This document shows positions 1 to 8,456 of a stretch of 64,000 nucleotides of DNA, piece by piece. The position numbers and the translations under genes are program-made. The DNA is from JBDFMH01 sp047238125. GTDB lineage: Bacteria; Pseudomonadota; Alphaproteobacteria; Sphingomonadales; Sphingomonadaceae. The stretch is taken from the NCBI RefSeq assembly GCF_047238125.1, contig NZ_JBDFMH010000001.1, forward strand, positions 1,302,001 through 1,366,000. Reading direction: 5' to 3'. The first letter of the stretch is position 1. Every line of letters starts with the position of its first letter. The notes under the pieces are model-generated. The model made no database searches. It worked only from the letters and a program-made list of their open reading frames with translations, and had not been told where the DNA came from.

Positions 1-969
1 GATCAGGCTGTGCGGCACCCCGTTCGCCTCGAACGCCGCCATCGCCTCGGCAGCGGGGCGCGCCTTGATCCAATCGGCGACGATGTCGTTGATCGCATCA
101 TAATGTTCGACGCGCCTGATATGGCTTTCGAAGCGCGGATCGACGGCAAGATCCGGCCGGCCGATCGCGGCGCAGAGCCGCAAGAACACGTTGTTCGCCG
201 CGATCGTCAGCGCGATATACCGGTCGTCCGCGCTCTTGTAATGGTCACCGGGCGATGCCGCGAAGTGCTTGTTGCCGCGCCGTTCGCGATCCATGCCGAG
301 CTTGTCATAGGCGGTGATCATTACGTCGGTGAAGCGGAACACCGCTTCGAATAGCGACAGATCGATCTGCTGCCCCGCCCCGCCCCGCGCGTCGCGCGAA
401 TAGAGCGCGATCATGATCGCATAGGCGCCAAACAGCGCGGACTGGTAATCCGCCATCGCCGTGCCCGGTCGAACAGGCGCGCGATCGGGATAGCCGGTCA
501 TGTTCAGGAAGCCCGCATAGGCCAGCGAGATGCGATCATAGGCCGGGCGCGCTGCATTGGGGCCGGTCTGCCCGAAGCCGGAGATACTGAGCATCACCAG
601 CCGCGGATTAACCGTCCTCAGCACGTCGTAATCGATGCCCCAGCCCTTCATCGTGCCTGGGCGGAAATTTTCGATCAGTACATCGGCGTGCTCGGCCAAC
701 CGCCGCAGCAACGCCTGACCCTCAGGCTTGCGCAGGTCGATCGTCACCGAGCGCTTGGACCGCCCTTCGACATTCCAGTAGAGGCTCTCCTCGCCCACGA
801 ACGGGCCAGAATGGCGGATCGGATCACCGGTCTTCGGCGGCTCGATCTTTATCACCTCGGCTCCGAAATCGCCCAGCAGGGTCGCGGCGACCGGCCCGGC
901 GATCATCGTGCCAAGCTCGATCACGCGGATTCCTGCCAGCGGCCCCCCGCGATCATCCATCCGCGCCAT
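1..969 (-). CDS. CaiB/BaiF (type III) CoA-transferase, C-terminus cut by window edge
   Basis: Encodes at least 323 residues of a type III (formyl-CoA transferase-like) CoA-transferase, which moves CoA between carboxylic acids. The N-terminus has the family pattern GIRVIELGTMIAGP, then DFGAEVIKIEPP and ENFRPGTMKGWG. GAGQQIDLSLFEA holds the Asp that, by family knowledge, forms the acyl-enzyme. The frame runs off the left edge, so the C-terminal part is missing. Start at 969 (ATG); an in-frame ATG at 960 is equally possible. It is the last gene seen of a leftward run after the amidohydrolase (7 bp gap) and a second CoA-transferase, so it probably activates an acid intermediate of the same pathway. 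Substrate unknown. Confidence 0.88.
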   Translation of the reverse strand, partial: MARMDDRGGPLAGIRVIELGTMIAGPVAATLLGDFGAEVIKIEPPKTGDPIRHSGPFVGEESLYWNVEGRSKRSVTIDLRKPEGQALLRRLAEHADVLIENFRPGTMKGWGIDYDVLRTVNPRLVMLSISGFGQTGPNAARPAYDRISLAYAGFLNMTGYPDRAPVRPGTAMADYQSALFGAYAIMIALYSRDARGGAGQQIDLSLFEAVFRFTDVMITAYDKLGMDRERRGNKHFAASPGDHYKSADDRYIALTIAANNVFLRLCAAIGRPDLAVDPRFESHIRRVEHYDAINDIVADWIKARPAAEAMAAFEANGVPHSLI

Positions 970-976
970 TGGCCGA

Positions 977-2200
977 TCAGTTCCCGGCGTCGGAATATTG
1001 CGCAGGCACGGGAATGTTGAACAGCTTCGCCGAATTGAGCCCGACAATCTTGGCGGTCTGCTCGCGTGTCAGGTCCTTCGACCAAGACTGGATCGCGCGC
1101 TCGCTATTTGGCCAGGATCCTTCGACATGGGGGTAATCATTGCCCCATAGGAGATTTTCGACGCCGATGCGGTCGAGCAGCTCGATCCCAACGGGATCGG
1201 TCTCGAAGCTGGCATGGCCGTGCATACGAAAATATTCGGACGGCTTGTATTTCAGCTGCGGGGAAACCCAGAAGGCGAAGCAATCCTGGCCATGGTCCAT
1301 CGCCCACAGCGCATAGGGCAGCCAGCCGGCGCCGGCTTCGATCGTGGCGAACTTCAGCTTCGGGAAGCGATCGAACACGCCCGAGCTGCACAGCTGCACG
1401 GTCGGTTCCAACACCGTATTCATCGCGTGGACGACATAGTTGATGATGGCTCCGCCATCGCCGCTGGCTGTGCGCGGATCCTTGCCGGTCCCCGCGTGGA
1501 AGGTCACGGGCAACCCAGTCTCGCTCAGGGCATCCCAGATCGGGTCAAATAGCGGCAGGTTGTAGCTCGAGCCCTTCACCAGCGGCGGCATCATTACGAA
1601 CTTGAAGCCGCGGCTCGCCGCGCGTTCGATCTCGGCGACTGCCGCCGGGATGTCGGCCGGCGCCACGCAGGCCGCCGGAAAGCTGCGGCTGTGCCCACCA
1701 AAGGTCTCGAAAGCCCAGTCGTTCCAGGCATTGCACATTGCGACGTTCAACTCGGGGTCCGGCGATTGCCAATTCGTCAACCCCTTGTTCGGGAAGATGA
1801 TCTCGGCATCGACCCCGTCATAATCCATGTCGCGATAGCGATCGCCGGTAAAACCACCCTGGTTCTGAAACATTGCGCCCTTGGTACGATCCAAGCTTGG
1901 CCGGTCACCGCTTTCACCGACCGTCTCGATGAAGCTATCTACCGCGACGGACTCGTCACGCGGAGCTTCGCGGATCATCGATGGGCGAATTCCCTCGGCG
2001 ACAAACCACTTACGGCCCTTCTCATCCACCTTCACATGCGGCAACCGATCGCGGAAGCGCGGTTCAACCCGCGCGGCCCAGACGTCATTGGGCTCGTTCA
2101 CATGCCCGTCGGCTGAGATAACGAAATAGTCCTGCAGCGCGGATTTGCGCGCGGCCGGGTCCGGCGCCTGCTGAGGCGCGCGTTCGATCACCGAAGCCAT
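977..2200 (-). CDS. Amidohydrolase-2 family metal-dependent hydrolase
   Basis: 407 residues of the amidohydrolase-2 family (TIM-barrel hydrolases and decarboxylases). The N-terminal ISADGHVNEP is the usual first metal-site region. Later FHAGTGKDPR, a central ATIEAGAGW segment and the C-terminal LLWGNDYPHVEGSWP supply the His and Asp residues typical of the family. Start chosen at ATG 2200 because GGAGGG lies seven bases upstream; a TTG 15 bases further up would overlap that ribosome site. It sits between two CoA-transferases in one leftward operon. Family members hydrolyse C-C or C-N bonds or decarboxylate ring acids; the exact reaction cannot be told. Confidence 0.85.
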   Translation of the reverse strand: MASVIERAPQQAPDPAARKSALQDYFVISADGHVNEPNDVWAARVEPRFRDRLPHVKVDEKGRKWFVAEGIRPSMIREAPRDESVAVDSFIETVGESGDRPSLDRTKGAMFQNQGGFTGDRYRDMDYDGVDAEIIFPNKGLTNWQSPDPELNVAMCNAWNDWAFETFGGHSRSFPAACVAPADIPAAVAEIERAASRGFKFVMMPPLVKGSSYNLPLFDPIWDALSETGLPVTFHAGTGKDPRTASGDGGAIINYVVHAMNTVLEPTVQLCSSGVFDRFPKLKFATIEAGAGWLPYALWAMDHGQDCFAFWVSPQLKYKPSEYFRMHGHASFETDPVGIELLDRIGVENLLWGNDYPHVEGSWPNSERAIQSWSKDLTREQTAKIVGLNSAKLFNIPVPAQYSDAGN

Positions 2201-2227
2201 ATGACATCCCTCCAACTTGTATATCTG

Positions 2228-3361
2228 CTATATAGCATTCAGAATATCGTCAAGCGTCCGCCGCGCTACAGAAGCCGATTTAGCGCCGAGAGCGGGTGCC
2301 CGGTCGAGCGCTGCTACAGCGCGAAACCGTGGATCGATCGGCAACGGCAATGCCGGCCCTACGCCAGCCACGTCCCGTTCGAACAGGCCGCGCGCTGTGA
2401 CGTGCGGATCCGCTACCGCCTGCTCCAGATCGCTGACGAGCGAGCAGCAGACGTCGCGATCGCCAAAGACCACCTGCCATTCATCAGCGGTCCTTGTCGC
2501 GATCCTAGCCGCCACGGCAGCGATTGCTCCAGCCACCGGCGCTCGCATGTCACGCCACTCGCTCTCTAGGCCAATAAGATCGCAGAACGCGTCCCAGAAC
2601 CGGTCTTCCAGTGGGGCGGCCGCCAAATAGCGCAGATCGGCCGTTCGATAGATTTGATAGCGCGGCGTCCCGCCGGTGACGAGATCGGCGCCACGCTGCG
2701 GCCAGCTTCCGCATGCAAAACCGTTGCCCAGCCCCCAGTAAGCGAAGGTAAACAGTGAATCGGCCATCGCGATATCGAGCACTGCCCCCTGCCCAGTCCT
2801 GTCACGCTCGCGCAGCGCCAAAAGGATATTGATAACCGCAGGCATTGTGCCGCCGGCAATGTCAGCCGCCAGGATCGGCGGCAGCACCGGCGCGCCATCT
2901 GCGCTCCCACTCAATCCCAGCAGACCAGTCTCAGCCATGTAATTCAGATCATGCGCGGCCCGCTTCGCCTTGGGGCCGGTCTGACCCCAGCCAGTGATCG
3001 AACAGTAGATCAGCCGTGGATTGAGGGCCTGCAGCGCTTCCGCTCCTAACCCGAGCCGCTTCATCACGCCCGGCCGGAACTGTTCGATCACGATGTCGGC
3101 TAGCTTGATCAACGGCACGAGGCGATCGACGGCGTCGCTGGCCTTCAAATCAATCGCTAGGCTGCGCTTACCGCGATTGAGCATATGAAAGTTGACGCTG
3201 TCGGCATCGATCTTGGGCACGTAGCTGCGCATCTCGTCGCCGCTCCCGGGCCGCTCAATCTTAACGACGTCGGCCCCCGCCTCGGCCAGCATCAGGCTAG
3301 TTAGTGGTCCAGGCAGCAGCGTGCTGAAATCGAGCACCAGAAGCCCTTGCAGGGGTGCCAT
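2228..3361 (-). CDS. CaiB/BaiF (type III) CoA-transferase
   Basis: 377 residues. MAPLQGLLVLDFSTLLPGP opens the usual Rossmann half, followed by AGADVVKIERPGSGDEMRSY and QFRPGVMKRLGLG. GQGAVLDIAMADSLFTF carries the predicted nucleophilic Asp. The frame is open 40 codons further upstream, but that stretch shows no family similarity, and ATG 3361 follows GGGAGCGGG at a usable distance. First gene of the leftward operon (CoA-transferase, amidohydrolase, CoA-transferase) and divergent from the GMC oxidoreductase. Two different transferases in one operon suggest two acid intermediates, or one acid and its donor. Confidence 0.88.
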   Translation of the reverse strand: MAPLQGLLVLDFSTLLPGPLTSLMLAEAGADVVKIERPGSGDEMRSYVPKIDADSVNFHMLNRGKRSLAIDLKASDAVDRLVPLIKLADIVIEQFRPGVMKRLGLGAEALQALNPRLIYCSITGWGQTGPKAKRAAHDLNYMAETGLLGLSGSADGAPVLPPILAADIAGGTMPAVINILLALRERDRTGQGAVLDIAMADSLFTFAYWGLGNGFACGSWPQRGADLVTGGTPRYQIYRTADLRYLAAAPLEDRFWDAFCDLIGLESEWRDMRAPVAGAIAAVAARIATRTADEWQVVFGDRDVCCSLVSDLEQAVADPHVTARGLFERDVAGVGPALPLPIDPRFRAVAALDRAPALGAKSASVARRTLDDILNAI

Positions 3362-3482
3362 CCGATACCCGCTCCCAATCCGATTGACGCATCTGCTGCG
3401 ACAGCTCTTGCGGAATGGCATACCAGATATATGATTGCTGTAAAGAAGGCTGGAGCGGCCGCATCTGGAGAGGCAGGACACG
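3362..3482. promoter_or_regulatory. Divergent promoter region between CoA-transferase operon and GMC oxidoreductase
   Basis: 121 bp separate two diverging transcription units, so both promoters must lie here. I see AT-rich sequence around 3420-3445 (GATATATGATTG). No copy of the GTCAAC-N6-GTTGAY operator found elsewhere in the window is present, so this part of the gene set may be controlled separately. Confidence 0.5.
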
Positions 3483-5117
3483 ATGAATTCCTACGACTTC
3501 GTGATCGTTGGTGGCGGGTCAGCAGGCTGCGTTCTCGCCAACAAGCTCAGCGCGGACGGCCGTCACAATGTGTTGCTGATCGAGGCCGGCCCGGCAGACA
3601 CTCACCCGATGATCCATATGCCGAAAGGCTTCGGCAAGATCGCAGCATCGCGCAAGCACGCTTATTACTACGAAGCTGATCCTGGCCCTGGCGGCAAGAA
3701 TGCGTCGGAAACTTGGATCCGCGGCCGAATGCTGGGCGGATCGAGCTCGATCAATGGATTGCAATATCAGCGCGGCCATCCCGAGGATTATGAGCATTGG
3801 GAGCGCGACCTGGGCCTCCAAGGGTGGGGCTGGACCGACATGCTGCGCATCTTCCGCGCAATGGAGGATCATGAACTCGGCTCGAACGAGCATCGTGGTG
3901 CGGGCGGCCCGCTGCCTATCACCGTCACCAAGAATCGCTCGCTGCTAATGGACAAGCTGATCGAGGCGGGCGGCGAGCTTGGTGTGCCGCATGTCGACGA
4001 CGCCAACCGCCCGGCGCAGGACGGTATCGGTTATATAAGCGGCACAATGCGTGCCGGCAGGCGCTGGAGCGCAGCAAAGGCTTTTCTTGATCCGGCGCGC
4101 CGCCGCAAAAACCTGACGATCCTTACCGAGACCGAGATCCAACGCGTGCTGTTTGAAGGGACGCGTGCCGTCGGCGTCGAGGGCGTCGCGGATGGCAAGC
4201 CCGTGCGATACCAAGCCGACCGCGAGGTGATACTCGCCGCCGGCGCGATCCTTTCGCCAAAGCTGCTACAGCTGTCCGGCATCGGGCCCGCCGCTCTGCT
4301 TGCTGAGCATGGCATCCCACTGGTGGCAGACCGGGCACAAGTCGGCGAGAACATGCGGGAGCATCTGATCTTTACAATTCAGTACCGGTTGAGCGGGGAT
4401 TATAGTCAGAACAAGCATTATTCGGGCTGGCGGATCCTGATGCATGGCCTCCGCTACATGCTCACCCATGCCGGCCTGCTGGCACATAGCCCTTATGACG
4501 TCACTGCGTTCGTGCGCACCCAGCCGGGGCTCGACCGTCCCGATGCGCAGCTTGTCTGCGGGCCGATGTCGATGGACATGGCGGCTTGGGAAGGATTCGA
4601 CAAAGGCATCAAGCTTGAGGACGAACCCGGCGCGCAAATCCTCGGCTTTGGCCTGCGACCGGAAAGCCGCGGCAGCGTCGCCATCCGCTCGGCCAATCCT
4701 GATGCCCCGCCGCGGATCGTCCACAATTATCTGACCCATGAATATGACCGCTCGGTCGCGATCTCGACGGTGCGCTACATGCGCAAGCTGTTCGCCCAGC
4801 CCGCGATTGCCAAATATATCAAGACGGAGATGCTGCCCGGGCGGGAGGTGGAAACCGACGACGACATCCTGGCTGCCTACAACCGGATGAGCGGCCCCGC
4901 CTATCACGCGCTCGGCACATGCCGGATGGGAACGGATGCCGATAGCGTTGTCGATCCTCGGCTACGCGTGCGCGGGGTCGAGGGGCTGCGAGTCTGCGAC
5001 ATCTCGGTGCTGCCGACCCAAGTCTCGGGCAACACAAACGGCCCAGCGATGGCGACTGGCTGGCGCGGCGCAGAGCTGATTCTCGAGGATATCGCGGCTA
5101 TCGTCGAGCCTGCATGA
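3483..5117 (+). CDS. GMC family FAD-dependent oxidoreductase (choline dehydrogenase-like)
   Basis: 544 residues, full length for the glucose-methanol-choline family, which oxidises alcohols with FAD. The N-terminal YDFVIVGGGSAGCVLANKLS is the dinucleotide fold. RGRMLGGSSSINGLQYQRG is GMC signature 1, and GAILSPKLLQLSGIGP is signature 2. The C-terminal YHALGTCRMGTD and SGNTNGPAM supply the catalytic His and Asn. An ATG follows GGAGAGGCAGGACACG. Its stop overlaps the start of the next gene (ATGA), so oxidation and hydrolysis are probably coupled. The likely substrate is an alcohol intermediate of the catabolic pathway. Confidence 0.93.
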   Translation: MNSYDFVIVGGGSAGCVLANKLSADGRHNVLLIEAGPADTHPMIHMPKGFGKIAASRKHAYYYEADPGPGGKNASETWIRGRMLGGSSSINGLQYQRGHPEDYEHWERDLGLQGWGWTDMLRIFRAMEDHELGSNEHRGAGGPLPITVTKNRSLLMDKLIEAGGELGVPHVDDANRPAQDGIGYISGTMRAGRRWSAAKAFLDPARRRKNLTILTETEIQRVLFEGTRAVGVEGVADGKPVRYQADREVILAAGAILSPKLLQLSGIGPAALLAEHGIPLVADRAQVGENMREHLIFTIQYRLSGDYSQNKHYSGWRILMHGLRYMLTHAGLLAHSPYDVTAFVRTQPGLDRPDAQLVCGPMSMDMAAWEGFDKGIKLEDEPGAQILGFGLRPESRGSVAIRSANPDAPPRIVHNYLTHEYDRSVAISTVRYMRKLFAQPAIAKYIKTEMLPGREVETDDDILAAYNRMSGPAYHALGTCRMGTDADSVVDPRLRVRGVEGLRVCDISVLPTQVSGNTNGPAMATGWRGAELILEDIAAIVEPA

Positions 5118-5989
5118 CACCCGAACCGATTCGATTTCGAACACGCGACGGGCTCTGGCTGGCCGGGGAAGCCCTGGGCGATCGAGATGCGCCTCGCGTC
5201 ATCTTCGTGCACGGTGGTGGGCAAACGCGGGGAAGCTGGAAAGACAGTCTCGCGGCGACGGCCGCACTCGGTCGCCGCGCGATCGCCTTCGATGCGCGCG
5301 GCCACGGCGAGAGCGACTGGAGCCCGACGGGCGACTATAGCCTTTCGGCCTTTGCCGACGATCTCGGCATCGTCATCGCGGAAGCCGGTGGCAAACCGCC
5401 GGTGATCGTGGGGGCCTCGCTCGGCGGAATCGCGGCGCTGCTTCACCTCGGCGAAGGTGACGGTGGGGCGGGGAGCGGGCTTGCTCTCGTCGATGTCGCG
5501 CCGCGTATCAATCTAACCGGCGTTACCCGGATCCTGGCCTTCATGTCCAGCAATCCGAATGGCTTCGCTTCGCTGGACGACGCCGCAGCGGCGATCGCTG
5601 CCTACAATCCCGATCGTCGCCGTCCGCCCAGCGCGCAGGGGCTCGCGCGCAGCCTGCGCCTCCGGGACGGGCGCTACCACTGGCACTGGGATCCCCGCTT
5701 CTTACAAGATCGGCACGCGATCCGCTTGGCGGAGGCCGGCCGTATTGAAGCGGCAGCGGCCCAAATCAAAATCCCGACACTGCTCGTTCATGCCGGCCTC
5801 AGCGATATCGTCACCAAGGCCGAAATTGATCATCTTGCCTCAGTGATCCCGCACGCCCGCTACGCCCACGTCGCCGATGCCGGCCACATGATCGCCGGCG
5901 ACGACAATGTCGCATTCAATCGTGCGATTGGAAATTTCCTTGAAGGCTTGGCGAACTGCCCCCCGTTGGTCAAAGCGTCCAATCGCTAG
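5114..5989 (+). CDS. Alpha/beta hydrolase
   Basis: 291 residues of the alpha/beta-hydrolase fold. The oxyanion region VIFVHGGGQTRGSW is followed by the nucleophile elbow GASLGGIAA (Ser), an acid-side segment LLVHAGLSDIVTK (candidate Asp) and the late His in VADAGHMIAGD. Start and upstream stop overlap by four bases (ATGA) with the GMC oxidoreductase gene, so the two are translationally coupled. In pathways with luciferase-like monooxygenases this family often opens lactones or esters; that role is an inference here. Last intact catabolic gene before the inserted element. Confidence 0.9.
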   Translation: MTPEPIRFRTRDGLWLAGEALGDRDAPRVIFVHGGGQTRGSWKDSLAATAALGRRAIAFDARGHGESDWSPTGDYSLSAFADDLGIVIAEAGGKPPVIVGASLGGIAALLHLGEGDGGAGSGLALVDVAPRINLTGVTRILAFMSSNPNGFASLDDAAAAIAAYNPDRRRPPSAQGLARSLRLRDGRYHWHWDPRFLQDRHAIRLAEAGRIEAAAAQIKIPTLLVHAGLSDIVTKAEIDHLASVIPHARYAHVADAGHMIAGDDNVAFNRAIGNFLEGLANCPPLVKASNR

Positions 5990-6054
5990 AGAGACCAGAG
6001 TATAGCCATTGAACGCGAATGGCGCAGCGGGAGCTGAGACCGGGCGCTGACGCC

Positions 6055-6190
6055 TTGATCAAGCGTCTTTCGATCGGAACGCAGCCGTGCACTTCCCCCA
6101 GTAACGGCACTATTACGCAATTAGGGGGAATGGGACTGCTGCTCGACCAACGCCTCCCTTTTCTTTTCATCAAGTCACAGTCTCAAGCGG
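6055..6190. repeat. Diverged 136-bp direct repeat, left copy
   Basis: Ungapped alignment with 10782-10917 over 136 bases shows about two thirds or more identity by eye. Well kept blocks are AAGCGTCT, CGATCG, GGCACT, GGAATGGGACT, CTGCTCGAC and TCTCAAGCG. The two copies bracket the recombinase remnant and the XRE/ImmA-methyltransferase-DUF5681 genes. They may be old element ends or attachment sites. This copy shows no protein I recognise. Confidence 0.6.
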
Positions 6191-6689
6191 CAACGCGTCG
6201 CATGGCCGCCGGTCGCTGGTCGCGTCGCTTGTGATCAGCATCACGGTGCGGCAGGACGAGGTCGTGATCGATTTGGTAGCGCTGCTGAGAACGCTGGGAC
6301 TGCCCGAGCGCGATAGCGCATTCCCCATCGCTATTATTGCCCCCGCCGTCCGGATCCGGCGGGGCAAGGATGTGAAGCTTGTGCTGGCAGATGCATCAGG
6401 CAGCGCCACCCGGCGCGATGATCAGCTGGTCGGGCTGCTAGCCGAGGCTCGCTCGACCCGCGAACTGCTGCTCGCCAACCCAGGCCTGACCATCACCCAG
6501 CTCTGCAGCGCGCATCGGCTGTGCCGTAAGCGCGTGGCGAAGCTGATCCGGCTGTCATTTCTCTCGCCGCAGCTGGCCGATCAGATCGTGGCTGGCAAGC
6601 ATCCTGCACACGTCACCGCGCGGCGGCTTCTCGATGCAGACCTGCCACTTTGGTGGGATCAGCAAGATCGCCTGCTCCTCTCCCACTGA
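6191..6689 (+). pseudogene. Serine recombinase, C-terminal remnant only
   Basis: About 150 codons matching the last part of the recombinase at 46074-47749, including IAPAVRIRRGKDVKLVLADA, ADQIVAGKHPA and LPLWWDQQ. Most residues are identical, with a two-codon deletion near the left end and scattered changes. The catalytic domain, with its Ser, and the zinc-ribbon core are absent. It therefore cannot be a working recombinase and marks the 3' end of a decayed related element. The similarity continues past the stop codon through the terminator hairpin to about 6885. Confidence 0.85.
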
Positions 6690-6715
6690 GACCCACCTCA
6701 TCTGAGAGGTCTGCA

Positions 6716-6745
6716 AAATGGCGCTTCGAGACCGGGGCGCCATTT
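6716..6745 (+). terminator. Hairpin terminator after recombinase remnant
   Basis: AAATGGCGC at 6716-6724 pairs perfectly with GCGCCATTT at 6737-6745 (9-bp stem, 12-base loop), followed by TCTGTTTC. It lies 27 bases after the stop codon. The identical hairpin follows the other recombinase at 47776-47805, which supports a conserved terminator. Confidence 0.65.
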
Positions 6746-6922
6746 CTGTTTCGAGGCGGCTGAGGAGCAGTCTCGTGACCTCTCACGCAAGAGCTGGCGG
6801 GTGCAAAGCCACGGGAATGCGGGCAAAATATCGTGAAGGCTGCGACGGGCGACGAAATACCGTGAGCATGGGGATACGTGGTGCGCCACGCAGTCAGCAG
6901 CGAACCAGTCTCCCGGCCAGAA

Positions 6923-6950
6923 TTCCCTGTTAGATGGAGAATACAGGGAA
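6923..6950. repeat. 8-bp inverted repeat TTCCCTGT / ACAGGGAA
   Basis: Perfect 8-bp arms separated by 12 bases, just beyond the remnant element end, in a gene-free stretch (6886-7165) where I see no coding region. It may be part of the insertion target or of the element end. Function unknown. Confidence 0.4.
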
Positions 6951-7165
6951 AAGGTGCTTTCTTTGGCGTTCGACCAACAGTTTGGTGCCCGAACTTTTCA
7001 AAATATCAAACGCTTACGCCGCACTTTCCCTACGTCCGGAACAGGGATTTCGAAACGCCAGAACAGGCGCCGAAGGTACCGCATCAGGGAGTTCGTTTCA
7101 GCGTTAAATGACGAGCTCGACCGCGGCCGTCGCATGATCAGCGCAGTGAAATCGGCGCGGTCAGA

Positions 7166-8026
7166 CTAGCGCCACGAGCAATCCTTGGCATCACCATCGT
7201 CATCGAGAAGCTCGGCGTGGAGCAGCAGCATCGCGTATCCATCTTGCTGCCCAAGCATCTGCTCAGTCAGTCGATCGACGCGCCCCGCATCGCGCTCGCC
7301 GAACCACACCGAGGCATCACATTCATGGATCGGCGACAGGTCTCCGGGGAATGGTGCTGGTCCACCCGCCGCCGAGCCGGCGGGCGCTCGCTGACCTATG
7401 CGCGGGACGATCCAGGGAAAAATGTTGGGATCACGGTAGATGCGCTCGATACTGCCATGCCGAAGCACCAGAACCGCGATGGCCTCCCGCTCAGCATCCA
7501 CGTACGCACGCGCCATCGCTTCTTTGCTGACTTCAAATTCGCGGGCGAGCCTGACGATATCCCCGAGATCCGGGGTTCGCGATTGCGAGCCGGTCCGTAT
7601 CTTGGCCGGCGGCATGAGTAGCGCTGCTGCAAAACCATTTGCCTCCGCCTCGATGCGCTTGCGCCGGTCGCGCTCCTTAGCATCAACTCGGTGGAGGTCG
7701 TCGAGTGAGCATGTGAACCCCTCCCCTGGTTCCGGCATGTGCGTCGGGATCAGAAAGTGACCAAGCTCGTGCGCGATCGAATATCGGCGGCGTTGCCGCG
7801 ACCGCCCGGCGGCGACCAGAATGCCGCCCGCCGCCTTGTTGACGTCCATGACCAGCGCCGCCTCGAACCCGCCAGTCTCAAGTTCGGCGATGCTGACAAT
7901 GTCCAGTGTTCGGCAGAGGTCTTCAAGCGGTACCGCTGTCGGGAGATCGTGCTGGATCTGGTGAATGCGCGCCGCGATCGCACGAGGAGAGCCCAACCCA
8001 TCGAGATCGAGCCGGCTTACCCTCAA
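7166..8026 (-). CDS. ImmA/IrrE-type zinc metallopeptidase
   Basis: 286 residues. The zinc protease signature is YSIAHELGHFLIPTH (HExxH). A third ligand probably lies in the downstream EAEANGFAAALLMP helix, which is the usual ImmA arrangement. ImmA-type proteases cleave partner XRE repressors and so switch on mobile-element or stress genes. The gene starts inside the last codons of the XRE gene (4-bp overlap), the arrangement expected for such a pair. The C-terminal 100 residues (after about 180) match nothing I know and may sense a signal. Confidence 0.85.
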   Translation of the reverse strand: MRVSRLDLDGLGSPRAIAARIHQIQHDLPTAVPLEDLCRTLDIVSIAELETGGFEAALVMDVNKAAGGILVAAGRSRQRRRYSIAHELGHFLIPTHMPEPGEGFTCSLDDLHRVDAKERDRRKRIEAEANGFAAALLMPPAKIRTGSQSRTPDLGDIVRLAREFEVSKEAMARAYVDAEREAIAVLVLRHGSIERIYRDPNIFPWIVPRIGQRAPAGSAAGGPAPFPGDLSPIHECDASVWFGERDAGRVDRLTEQMLGQQDGYAMLLLHAELLDDDGDAKDCSWR

Positions 8027-8367
8027 GCCTGATCGCCTTTCCGCCGTTTCATCTGCTCCATCAGCATGCGGATCGTGTCGCGGTCGCGGTCGTCGAGCTG
8101 CTTCAGATCGCGGAACATCGCGACCATTTCGGCTGGCTCCTCTGCGGCTTCGGGGTTCTCACCGACGAGATCCGCAACTCTAACCCGAAACAGCTCGGCG
8201 AGCTTCACCACCAAATCCATTGATGGGTTGCCGGTGATGCCCTTCTCGAGGTTCCACACGTGCGCCTTCGAGATGCCGACGGCGTTCGCCACGTCCTGAA
8301 GCGATAGTCGCTTGGCGATCCGCAGGTCGTGCAGCTTGCGGGCGAAGCCCATACGCGTCTCGTTCAA
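8023..8367 (-). CDS. XRE-family HTH repressor (ImmR-like partner)
   Basis: 114 residues with an N-terminal lambda-repressor-type helix-turn-helix: LSLQDVANAVGISKAHVWNL, then a MDLVVKLAELFRV helix. The charged C-terminal tail (EEPAEMVAMFRDLKQL onward) may contact the protease. It is translationally coupled to the ImmA-like protease and diverges from the methyltransferase gene, so it probably represses that promoter and its own. ATG 8367 is taken as start; an in-frame ATG five codons later is possible. Confidence 0.85.
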   Translation of the reverse strand: MNETRMGFARKLHDLRIAKRLSLQDVANAVGISKAHVWNLEKGITGNPSMDLVVKLAELFRVRVADLVGENPEAAEEPAEMVAMFRDLKQLDDRDRDTIRMLMEQMKRRKGDQA

Positions 8368-8401
8368 TCGATGAAGCCAGGATCATAGGCACGCTATTGA
8401 C

Positions 8402-8419
8402 GAATGCAACCGTTCATTC
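8402..8419. promoter_or_regulatory. Candidate operator/promoter between XRE and methyltransferase genes
   Basis: GAATG at 8402 and CATTC ending at 8419 form an inverted repeat in the 89-bp divergent gap. It overlaps a possible rightward promoter: TTGACG at 8397, 17-base spacer, TAGTTG. This is a plausible site for the neighbouring XRE repressor; no direct evidence. Confidence 0.35.
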
Positions 8420-8456
8420 TAGTTGTACGCCACCGGCCATGCATGGAGATCGTGAT

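Larger units (their letters stand above)
6191..6885 (+). mobile_element. Remnant right end of a serine-recombinase element
   Basis: The recombinase tail, its terminator hairpin and the following ~130 bases resemble 47270-47945. Both segments finish with GTGAGCATGGG(G/A) followed by TACGTGGTGC. In the other copy this end touches the 3' end of a tRNA-Thr gene; here GCCACGCAG follows and I cannot build a tRNA. This looks like the end of an older, related insertion at a different target, not a simple copy of the first. Confidence 0.6.

Noticed and set aside
2216..2260. Palindrome GCTATATAGC as an operator
   Set aside because: It lies at the junction of two genes of one operon, overlaps the CoA-transferase 3' end and has no second copy.
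6880..6960. tRNA or tRNA fragment at the remnant element end
   Set aside because: TGGTGCGCCAC resembles an acceptor end, but no T arm or anticodon arm can be folded.
7166..8367. Toxin-antitoxin interpretation of the XRE/ImmA pair
   Set aside because: The HELGH protease with a coupled XRE gene fits the ImmA/ImmR switch better; no toxin fold is apparent.
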